A DNA stretch of 64,000 nt from Hybos culiciformis (taxonomy: Eukaryota; Arthropoda; Insecta; Diptera; Hybotidae): the NCBI GenBank assembly GCA_964007475.1, contig OZ023273.1, forward strand, positions 29,375,557-29,439,556, written 5' to 3'. Below are positions 1-12,100 of the stretch, piece after piece; position 1 is the stretch's first letter; every line of letters starts with the position of its first letter. A program made the translations under genes and the position numbers. The notes under the pieces are model-generated. The model had not been told where the DNA came from. It made no database searches and was given only the letters and a program-made list of their open reading frames with translations.

Positions 1-1137
1 TTGGTGTCACAGCAAAACCATAAAACATATTCATTCTCAAAATTGAAATACCAATTGATTTTAAAATTTCCTATAATAAAATAATATTTCAAAAGGTGCT
101 ACTAAAAACATTTTATAATACACTCATAGAGCATAACCTACACTTTCAAAATTTTACATAGTTATTAAAAAAAATAGTTCATTGAAATCTAAACATTATT
201 TCAAATTATTTAAAAAATTTTGTGGTTTTTTGTTTTGAATAGTAGCGTAATTAAAGAAAATTCCGTCTTTAATTTTTGAATCATAAGCCTAGGTTTGGAA
301 TTTCATCAGAGAGAATAATATTACTTAAAATGTGTATACATATACATTTTCCTGGTTTTTAATACTAAAAAATAAAGACTCCTGCTGATATGTACATATT
401 TTAAATTTTAATTTTTTTTATTTAACAATAATAATTATTCAACTTTGAATTTTTTGAACTAATTTTTAATAAATATTTATCTTTATTTTTATATTCAACT
501 TTTTTCCCTGCATAAAAATGAATAAATATTTATTAAAAATTATTATGTTTTTCAGAATTAATTTTATACTTAAATTCCAAAAAGAAGAATATTATATCTA
601 TTAACTATGTACCTACTAAGTTCGTAAAACATTCAATATTGAAGAAACTTTTTACTTATTTTGTTATTGATAACTAATTAAATAAACTAGACAAATAACA
701 TATTCTTGTTCTTAGTCCTACAAAATAATACAATTTCATAAAATATTACTTTTCAAACAAAAAAAACCTTAAAAACGTTAACAAGAAAATAAAATTTATG
801 GCTATAAAATAAATGAAAAAACTATTTAAAATTATCCGTGTATCAAAAATAGACTTATCTTCAGAATTTTGTATAATAAATTCTTAAAATTATTCCATAC
901 TTTATCAACAAAAAGTATGAATGGTTATAATTTTGAATCGCAATGAAATAGAATCTATGAACAATTATTTTATTTAAAAAATTATTTTTAAATATATACG
1001 TACGTAATGAACTAAAAAAAAATTAATTCATTTGAGAATTAAAAAAAAATTATTTTCTCAAATTTGCTGTCATTTTAATAAACTGAAATGAAATGTTTTT
1101 TTTTATTAAGGATTCAATGCACACAGTGCCTACTTAC
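1..1137. other. HTT intron (partial), no other feature seen
   Basis: AT-rich sequence downstream of the exon 19 donor. I see no acceptor-flanked open frame on the minus strand and no repeat structure beyond homopolymers. Confidence 0.6.
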
Positions 1138-2196
1138 CAATGGAAATTCTTTAGAATTTGCATTAAAATCTGTTTCAATAAATTTTCCGATTAAGATAAT
1201 TTTTTGCGCAAATGTAATTTTTGCATTTCTTTTTGTAATATTTTCATTTGGCTGATTAACATTTGATTTCTGATCATCATCATCATCATTACTTACGTTG
1301 TTTGTAGGCTGTTCTTCTGTTGATTTCGTTGCAGAATTTTGTGTTTCAGGAATAAAAGCACTTAACATTTCCATTATTTTGTACCTCTTGAAAAATATTG
1401 AATTTTTCAGTGATTTTGTAATTCCATAGTGAATAATATTTAAAATTTTATTCAAATGTAATTCATATTTTTCAATATTATTTAGTTCTATCCAAATAAA
1501 ATTTTCTTTGAGCATCATATCAATACATTTTAAATATACGTAAATTGTTTTCATTTCAAAATTTATTGAGGATGATGATTTTGGTTGTGTTTCCGAGGAT
1601 GTTGATAAAAAATTAAGCTTAAAATGCAATATGTTTTCAATTTTGTTGCAACAGATTAAAATAAATTTTATTAAAGTATCTGTTAATGTTTCTGATTTTA
1701 AAATTTGTTCTTTTATAAAACGTTTAATAAATTTCGATTCAACATAAATAAGACTGAAATTTTCAATAAATTTAATATTTTCCATTAGGCTAATTACTGA
1801 AAGGGGTAAATAATAATCCTTATTGTTATCATTATCATCATCATCATCATCATCACCATCAACAGCATCGTCATTATTATTACTATTACCGGTGTAACTA
1901 TTATCAATGTTTGCTTCATCAATTACTAAATTATCAATTTTTTCTTTTAATATATTTATTGTGGTACGAGCCAACAAATTCATATTCATATAATTTATAT
2001 GAGGATTATATAAAATACAATCACTTTGAAACGATTTTAGCATTGAATCAAACGATACATCAATGCAAGATTTTAAAACATTTTCCAAATGAAATCCTTT
2101 TATTGAAAATACTTGTTTTAATTTTGATTCAGATTTTATTTCTAATAAAACCTTTGCATATTCAATTGTATCTTTTATAGATGAATAGTTAGCAAT
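1138..2196 (-). CDS. HTT: HTT exon 19 (last coding exon in window)
   Basis: Exon of 353 codons, phase 0 to 0. It reads IANYSSIKDTIEYAKVLL, then LENVLKSCIDVSFD. Two Asp/Asn runs are encoded by CAT/ATC repeats near 1275 to 1290 and 1825 to 1860. It ends in a perfect GTAAGT donor at 1132 to 1137, so coding continues beyond the left edge. The remaining C-terminal HEAT domain is not here. Confidence 0.9.
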
Positions 2197-3067
2197 CTAG
2201 ATAATGAAATGCATAAAAAAGTACGTAAATAAACAAATTATTTTGAAACATCTAATTAAGAATAAAAGAAAGCCAATTTTTTTTAGCGCAATAAATTTCA
2301 AATACAATTTGAAAATTTTCTCATGATATCAATTGAATCTATAAAAAACTCTTCTGATTAACTTTTAATTAACAAGTCTTCAAAAATATCATAATATTTT
2401 CTTTTTTGAAAACATGTGCATCCATTTCAAACGCTTACAGCTTTTGCCTTAAAATCCACAAATTAATTTAAAGCCTCAATAATCCTGATCGAAAATTTGA
2501 AGCAATTATTACTAAATAAATAATTTAAAAATATGCTTACTATACCTGATTAATTAGCCAGTCTTCGTTAATTAGTTCTGAACAACATTTAGAAGTACTC
2601 ATTAATTCTTGTATACTTTTCAAAGGTACCCTGTAAATCCAAAAAGAACAAAGTTTTCATTAATTTCTTTGAAAAAATATTTCCTCAAAAATTCCAATTT
2701 GAGTTATTTAAGAGCTTTTTACGGAAAATTTTTTTTAAAAATTTCTTTATATTTACCTTTTATTTAAAAAATCATCCACAGAAATTTTTTTCTCATTAAA
2801 GATGTCTGCAACTATAAATATACCATTAATTTGTATTTTATTTTCGATAGTACGTACAATTAGCTTTTGTAAAATTCTATTAGTGCTTGAATATAACTTA
2901 TTATTATTCTTCATTTTCTTGTTGTTATTATTATTTATGTTTTTATTATAATTTGAATCAACAAGAGCTTTTTGCATCTCTATTAATAATTCCATTTTAT
3001 ATTTTAAAGGCAAATTGTTATTCTCGTCATCATTAATAAATTTTAAAATAATTTGAATTTCTTTCTG

Positions 3068-3105
<38 letters not shown>

Positions 3106-6100
3106 GAAAAGTAAAATATAAAAATTTTGTATTATTTATTATATCTAAGAAAAGAAAAAATTAACATAATCATTATTTTAGTTGTATTATAAAAATGCAT
3201 TTCTAAGGCACAGGGTATTTATGAAATTTTTTACAAAATGATAAAAAATTTAAAACTACTTTTATATATGAATTCTAATACTAAAATTATATTACGGTAA
3301 TAAGATATTAATTACTTCATTATAGTACATAATCAAACTACACTGTTTAAAATTTGAAAAAATTATAGAAATTTGAATAATTGAAATGAAAGGTGTTTTC
3401 TTCGAGATTACAAAAATAATTTCCAAACTAAGATTTGTAATTATAGCGATAGGAATATTCAGAATAAATAATTCTAAAATTATAAAACATCAATAATCGA
3501 TATAATTTTGTCTGTATTATAAACACTAAAAGAGTAATATTTATTTATTTAAATAATTGTTAATAATGTATTCAAAATGAAAATTAGGTAAGCTTGCATT
3601 GGGCTGTGACTGCAATGTTTACAAAATAATAAAATAAGACAAAAATGTATCAAAAACTGTTGGTATATTCCAATAAAATCATATTGAGTTAAATAAACAA
3701 CATTCTGTAAAACTTATTTACTACTCTTACCTTTAAAGCACTTTTACAATATTTTAATAAATGTTTGAATAATATTTCTTGATATTCTTCAATTTTTGAT
3801 AAATTTTCTAAAAATTCAAGGAATTCACAAAGTATCAAGTTCAAAAAATTTGTTAGAAATATTTCAATCTCAGCTATAGACCATAGCGTTGGTTTATTCT
3901 GAAATAAAATTAAAAAGATATAAATATATATATACATATATATAATTTTTTTTTTTTTCAAATCTCCTAGAAGAAAATTAAAATACGAAATATTTATTTG
4001 AGGAATTTTTGTCTTATTATTACAAGTCGATTCCCTGTAGACCTTTGTATTGACATCATACGAATGCTCTGGTATTATTGAACTACAGCTCGAAAGTTAG
4101 ATTTTTAAAAATATTATTTCCATTTATTATTTTGAATCAAAAACTGAAATCTCTAAGATCTAGAAAATTAAGAGGTAGCTCGATCAACAGTTAAGTTCGA
4201 AAATGTTAATTATCTTTTTTAAATTAAAAGAAAATTATTTACAAAAATGTAGGTATTTGTTAAAATATTTATTGTAAGCTCAGCTAATTTTTTCACAATA
4301 AATTAAAAAACAAAGTGGATTATGCTTTCAGACACAATTTTCTCACATCTTCACACATTATTATAAAACCCATATTTGCGTATATATTATATTTTAAAAA
4401 AATGAAAAAAAATTTTAAATAAAAATATATTTTTCTTCAAGGTTGAAAAAATTTTAATCGAAAACCTAAGAAAATACAGTTGGTTATTTGTCTCAGAAAT
4501 AAAATCTGAATGACAATTATGCGTCCCAAAATATTGAAATTTTTAAGAACTGTTAGACATTACTTTTCTTTACTTAGTTTACCCTTATTTATGTAGGTAT
4601 ATTTCACCATGAATATTTTCTGTCTTTCTGAGAAAAAAATGTGTTTTTCTTGTAGGAACAAAAATCAACTAAAAGGATTTATCGATTTTCAATTTATTAT
4701 AACCAACCATTACAACAAAAAAGAATGAACGAATATTCGAATATTTTTTTCGTTTTGAAAAAAACAATTAATATAACCACATAACCAGTATGGTTTAACT
4801 TAATTCGAGATATCACTATCAAGAATTTAAGCCCGCAATGGAAAAACTACTGTTAAATACTGAACATTTTTTGAAGAGTTATCTTTTTGTATAAATTCTA
4901 TTTAAATTAAAAAAAATATATTTTCTTTAATGGTACACTAAAATTTTGTAAAAAGTACGATACTTACAAATTTCTTTAAAAGTTCTGCTAATATTGTTGT
5001 CTGCACATATGGATCATCAACAAATAATTTTAATTTATCAAGTATTAAAATTTTATCAAATTTATCATTGAATTCTTTATTTAACGAATTCATTTTCGAT
5101 GAAATTGTATTCGAAGTTGGTGATGTTGTCGTTGTTGAAATTGTTGACATTGTTAATAACTTAACAAAATTAATTTTTAAAATTTCAACCTTAATATACT
5201 TATTGCTTAGGCACTCAAAATTATAGTTTGATTGTACTGATGCTAGTTTTGGTTCTATTTTTCCAGATGTTAAATGTATTCCCATTTTAATATCATTAGT
5301 TTCATTTTTGTTTTTATTTAAAACAAAATTTGTATCATCAACAGGTAAAGTATTATCATCGGTAAATGCAATTAAATTAATATTTTTATAATAATCAAAT
5401 TTTTGAATGTTAAGAAATAAAGTATTTTTCATTATTTGAGAATAAAATGCTGTATTCAGTAAATCCATCTTTGAATAAATGGCTTTAAAAAAATGTACCA
5501 CAAGTGCACAATATTTATTATTCAAATGTTCACTTAATAAAATTTTATATTTTTTTGAATATTTATGATAATCAGTTGTTGATGATATTGTTGATACTGA
5601 TGATGATATTAATGATGACGATTGTGTTAAAGCTGATGATGCTGCTACTGCTACCATAGATGACGATGATAATGTTGATGCTCTAGGATAAAAATTTATT
5701 TTCATTGCTAGAAGGCATTCAACCAGTTTTTTATTTAAAACTTTAGCAAAATAGTTAATCTCATTTACGATAACTTCTTCTTCTGTTTGTTCCTTTGCTG
5801 ATGTTAAAATTATATTTTTATCATCATCGTCATCATCATCATCATAATCATCATTGTATTTATTTTTGTTGTCATTATTATATTCATGTTTATTGTTCAA
5901 ATAGAGTTTTATATGATTTATTAAATAAATTTCTTGGGTTTTAAGCAAAACATTATCTAGGATTATTGTTGCTATAGATAAATCGTTAAAATTTTTTACA
6001 GACTGCAAAAAAAAAAAGAAAAAAAATTTTTGTACAAGAATAATGAATAAAGGATAAACATAACATATGAAATGAATGAAAAATGTTATCAAAAATAATA

Positions 6101-9100
6101 TGAAATAAACTTACATACATTTATGTCTTTTAGGAGGAATAAGTTCATTAAAATATTCCCTTTTTTATTTTTTTGAAATCCCAATTTAAAACGGATTTTT
6201 TTAGCTTATTAGAATATTAATTTAGTAATATTAGATAAAGTCTATTTAAATTTATACCACAAACAAAATTTAGGAAATAATTTCAACGTCATACGCGGAA
6301 TATTTTTCCTAATATTAATTTTGACGAAATCCAAATATGGAACATCTATTCTGCAGCATAGTGAAAAACACAGTATCTACCAAAATCTGAAAAATTTAGG
6401 TATTGATGGCATTTGATAGCAAAAATGACAAACTTTTGAATACAAAAAAAAATTGGCCAAAATATTTTTGAAAATCGGTCCAAAATTTCAAAAAAGTTTT
6501 TTTTGATTGTAAACTGCTTTGAATTTTTTTTTTTTTAATTATAAAATTTTATAGAAAAAATGCAGCATAACTATACTATAGTGCATACTTGGCCAAACTG
6601 CGGCTCGCGAGCCGCATGCGGCTCTCGTTCTTCTTCACTGCGGCTCTAGCCACATTCGAAAAAATATTGTTAAAAATTGATTTTAAAAAATACGATTTAA
6701 AAAAAACGTTTTCTTATGTAATGTATTGGTTGTCATATAATTTTTCTTTATAAATAAACATGCATGCGAATTTTTTTAAATAATTATGAATGAAAATAAA
6801 GATAAATGAAAATGACAATAAAGACAGTTAACATATCGTCGGTCTCGTTTGTCCTAATATTGTAGCAAAATTATAAAAAACTAAAATTTTAATATGTTCA
6901 AAGTTAGAACTCGAAAGCTCATAAATTATCCGCAAGGCTATTTCTATTTTCCCGAAAGTACCAAAACGTACTAAAGAAAATTCGAAAAAAATTTTCTTAA
7001 AAGTATTTTTTTTTCAGTTTCCTGATTTTTGCATGAGACCGACGATATTTAAAACAATTTCTAATTGCGGCTCTCGACAATTCTGTTTTTGTAATATCGG
7101 CTCCTGTCGGGATAAAGTCTGGCCACCCCTGCTATAGTGGATGAACATAACGATATATAGATTACGGACGTAAATTATGATTAGAAACATTTTAATTTAA
7201 TGGTTTTTTCGGTAGCAGTGACTGTTTTCAAACAGAAAATATAAAATTAATGAATAAATATAAAAGTTTTTACGATCGTTTTCATACAGCCATTTTCTCA
7301 CTTAATATTACGGCCGCTATATGACGGTAACTTTTTCTTAGGAAACCATAGCTTTATCATCCTCTCTTTTATTCAAACTATTTTCTTCCAATCCAATACA
7401 AAAATTTCTTATTTAAAACAAAATGTTTTTTTTTTGTTCACCCATTAATGTTTAGATTCTAAACTTTAGAACATACAAAAATCTATCCTTTATGATCAAA
7501 TTACAATTAAATCTTTTATTTTTTTTTATATCCTTTCGACTAAAATGATTTATTCCTAAATGAATGAACTTATGTGTATATCAAAAACTTTCTCTCCACA
7601 TTAAAAGCAAAGCAAAAACTTAAATTTCAGAATGAAAAAATTTTCGAAACCCAAATACCAAACATAATAACTCTCATTTTAAGAAAAAAAAATTAGAAAT
7701 AATAAAAAATATTCTGTTAGCATAAAGGAGAAAAAAAAACTTATTTTTATTGGAAAAAAGAGTGTCACGTAAAGATTAAACAAAAAATCACGCAAAAATC
7801 CTTTTTGCTTTGATTTTGTTTTTCTATTTTCAATTTTTAAAACTCACGTACTTCAATCACGCTGTGTTTAATTTAGAAAGTGTAGATAAGACTACGATAA
7901 CATTGTGAAAAAATATATATGTTTATATAAATATATTATATACAGTATATTCTAATATATGGATAGGTACTTCAGAAACAAAATAACTTTTATTGATTTT
8001 CTAATCAAATAGCTTCATTCATCTCCAAAATAATTCAAATTAATAATATAAGAATCATTTTGTAGATCAAAGTTAAGTAAAGTCATAGAAGAATTCAAAT
8101 AACTGATACTTATACATAATATCATACTAATAAGAAAAGAAAAGTATAAATATGCACACATTGAAAGATTGCGTATATTAACAACTGAAAAAAATCCGTA
8201 AAAATAGAAATGAAATATAAATAATACCATATTGCACTTATATGCTTCGCACACTAGAAAAATGCTGTAGCTTATTTGCAGAATGGGGTCTCAAAAAAAA
8301 AAAAAGATATTCGCAACACATTTTTTAAATAAACCCCTTTCAAATGTTAACTTTCGAAAATTGAGAAAAAATTCACGAAAAACAAATAGGATATTTTTCA
8401 TATAAAGGTTTTCGGGAACGGACACGTCATAGATCATCCCCCCATCATATCCAATCGCGACTTATCCGTGAAAACCGCAAATGAATCGAATAAAAACTAT
8501 TTTTACTGGAATTTCAATTACGAGGCCATTATTAGTTGTATATTATTTGCTAAATAAGATTTATTAATAATCAACATGACATCCACATTAACTCTATAAA
8601 TTTGATCAACGTAATGTACATCTGTACGTGTCAATGTATCGCATATAAACCCTTAAGAAACATTAAACTACATTACACTAACAATCAATAAAATTCTAAA
8701 AATTCTAAAGAATTTTTAATAAATTATTATAAAATCGTTTGGTTAGTATAACAACAGTGTATATGAAAAAGTATAGTTTTGACTAGCGTTGCCAGGCGTC
8801 CTCCTTTAGGGAGGACAGTCCTCCATTTACTACTTAAAATATCCGTCCTCCAAAAAGGCTTAAATGTCCTCCATATTGAAATTTACAAAAAAATTATCGT
8901 AGTTACCCTGTTGCTAGCTTTATTTTCTCGATTTATTTTCTTTTGTGAATAACTAATGTTCTTTTTCTTTTGTTTTGTGTACATATTATAATTTTTAATG
9001 GTGCTACTGTACTGAGTGATTATTTCCCAAAATTTCATCAACTGGTTCGCAGTGAAATTTTTTTGCAAGGAAATAGTATACTAAAAAAATTAAACTGCAT

Positions 9101-12100
9101 GAAACCCACTTTTTTTTTATTAATTCACTAATTAATTTAAAAAAATAAATATTATTTATATACATACAACTGAAATTTAGTATCCATAAAAAAAACATTA
9201 AAATTAAAAATCAATAAACTAATTAAAAATTAATTAAATCATTTAAAATTATTTCAAATAGCCGGTCGCACGAACCATGGGGGGTGCCTTAAAATCAAGT
9301 GACATAAAGTCAATTGACTTTAAGTCACTTTCAAAGCGACATAAAGTCAATTGATTTTATGTCTTTTTCTAAAATGATACATAAAGTCAAGATTTAAAGT
9401 GACCTAAAGTCAAATGACTTTATGTCGCTTTGCAAAAAAAAATTAAAAGTGACATAAAGTCAAGATATATTTTTTTGATAATGTTCAATAAATAGATTGT
9501 AAGTCACTTTCAAAACGACAAAAAGTCAATTGATTTTATGTCTTTTTCTAAAATGTGACATAAGGTCAATTGACTTTATGTCACTTTAGATCTTGATTTT
9601 AAGTCATATTTTAGAAGAACACATAAAGTCAATTGACAATCCCAAAAAAAATTTTCTTTTTCCGAAAAATTTGGCCTTTTCCACCCGCACCTCACGCATA
9701 AAAAATCGATATTCGTTCATAACAAAATTAAATCGAATAATGAATAATGTCGAAAAATAACTTAAAATTATAAAAATTAAGTAATGTCGAAAATAACTTA
9801 AAATTAAAAAGTTCAGGAAGAAATACAATTTTTTGGAAAAGGCCAAATTTTTCGGAAAAAGAAATATTTTTTTGAGAAAGGGCAAAATTTGTTTTATTGT
9901 TTTACAATTCATTCTTAGAAATAATTTAAAATTAAAAAGTTCAGGAAGAAATACAATTTTTTGGAAAAGGCCAAATTTTTCGGAAAAAGAAATATTTTTT
10001 TGAGAAAATGCATAATTTGTTTTATTGTTTTACAATTCATTCTTAGAACAATAAGAATCAATTGACTTTATGTCACTTGATCTTAAGGCACCCCCCACGA
10101 ACCATAAGGAAAAGCATGACTGGTGCTACTACTCATGTAATAAATGAATTGTTTTAGTTTAAATGAGTTTTTTTTTTCATCATGTCCTCCTTTTGAGTTT
10201 TCAAAACCTGGCAACGCTAGTTTTGACTAAAACGCAAAGTTTTAAAAAAATAAAAATTTATATGAAGTTTCATATAAAATTGAATTACAATATTTTCATA
10301 TTTATCAAATAAATCTTGCTAGGATCAATATTTTCAAGAATGAATAGAACTTGTACTCATAAGTACGGGGAATCGAATGGTCTTATAATCGAGTAACAGT
10401 GTATAACTATCATACATTATTATTGTACTGAGCAGACGAAATATTATTTATACTAGTAGTAATATGATAACTTTACACCGTAGTATAAATTTAATTAAAT
10501 TACCTGCATACATATTATGTTTGACTCAGAAACGAAAAATTAAAGAAAAAAAATTTTATGGCATTTTCCTAAATATGATAAATTTTTGGAAAATATATGA
10601 CGAATAAAATTTGTAAATATTTTCTGTTTGAGAATAAAATTATGTATATAATAGTGATTAATAACATTCAATTAAAATTTGAAGAATATTTTTTTCTCTA
10701 ATGCTGAGTTTACACGCTCATGCAAATTGCATGCAAATTTGTAGAAAATGAAGTGAAGTTATGTTTACGTTTACGTTTACACGTTCATGCTAGTTTGAAC
10801 AATTTGTTGGTGATAAGATTTATGTGAAAAAAAAATTAGAGCTTCGATGATGAATAAATTCAATAAAATGGTTTAAAATTCAATTTATTCGAACAATCGT
10901 TCAATAAATTGGTTTAAAATTCGATTTATGTGAATTGAAATTCAGTAAAATGGTATAATATTCGATTTATATGAACAAAAGTTCACACGCTCATGTAAAT
11001 TTTCTGGCAAAACAGATTTTACTCAAGCCACATTTTTTGGCTTGGGAAGCTTATGCTTTCGTTTGCATGCAATGATTTAATTTCACCAATTGGTTTATTC
11101 AAGCCAATTTGCGCAAATTGCATGAGCGTGTACAACGTTTATTATTATTATTATTATTCAAATGTTAAAAATTTAGAAAATTGCCACCCAACTGTCTATG
11201 TCATAAACTAGTAAATTACTCAACGGTAGGTACATAATTAATAAGTCATCTTTTACTGCAAATTCAGATTAGCGCTCATTAAAAGAAAAATCATTAGAAA
11301 TAAAAAAAATCGTTTTATTGAATAAAATATAAAGCAATAAATTATGATATATACGTTTATTATGCAAAATATAAGGGCGTCCTGAAAAGGCTCATTACTT
11401 GACCAATTCAATAATAAGTATTAAGCACGATTTAGACGGGTTGAATGTTTGGTCTTTCAAAATGTCGAAAGTTTCACTACAACGTATAAATTAAGTTGAA
11501 AAAAATCTTTCAGCATTTACTATACACTATTTAACTTGTACTTTATCATACAAAATATCAAAATTGTTGAAGGACTTTTTGAAAAAGACTGTCAACAACA
11601 CTATAGTTGAGTAAATTTTAAGCTGACTAACTCAAATTGAATAAACACTCAACTCGTCTGTATCATGCTTTAGACTTTAAAAATTGATAACGTTAATGTT
11701 GATTTTAAAAGATTAAAAAATTATTAATATTTTTTTTTTTATAATGTAATATTGTGGTAACTAAACTACTATAAATACAAATTGTAAATCAATTAAAAAT
11801 GAATAAAACAAAAGAGATATTTAAAAAAGAAATTATTGAAATTTAAAAACAAACAATAATTGTAAAATAGAAAACCTAAAAAAAAAATTATTCGACTCAC
11901 CTTTGTAATGAACATTGAGAGTAATGATGAAAATCTTTGACTATCAAACAACAAATAATTTTTATCCTTAAAACAACAACTATTACTATTTTTAAACAAT
12001 GAATCAAGGACAAAAAAATCATCCCAATTGTTTACATTTATTCTACCATCAATAAGTCCTTTTGTTAAAGCACCAACAAAGAATTCACTAATTCCTATTG

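Larger units (their letters stand above)
8784..10219. mobile_element. hAT element with nested insertion (1436 bp)
   Basis: The 8-bp duplication GTTTTGAC flanks it (8776 to 8783 and 10220 to 10227). The terminal inverted repeat TAGCGTTGCCAGG is identical at both ends and fits the hAT end consensus. GTCCTCC motifs follow at both ends. No intact transposase is present; the middle is replaced by a nested element at 9279 to 10096. Without the nested element it would be roughly 610 bp. Confidence 0.9.
6003..11900. other. HTT intron 14, transposon-rich
   Basis: At 5.9 kb this is the largest intron of the gene. It holds a hAT-type MITE, a second hAT element with another transposon nested inside, and a foldback element. 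The rest is plain AT-rich DNA. One or more small HTT exons probably hide here, because a conserved block is missing between exons 14 and 15. Confidence 0.6.

Noticed and set aside
8015..8254. Minus-strand open frame with a good TTTTTTCAG acceptor, considered as the missing HTT exon
   Set aside because: The acceptor phase does not fit exon 14, and no usable donor exists before the stop codon.
9604..9912. Minus-strand frame inside the nested transposon
   Set aside because: It consists of Phe/Leu/Ser-rich translation of the 128-bp repeat and has no transposase motif.
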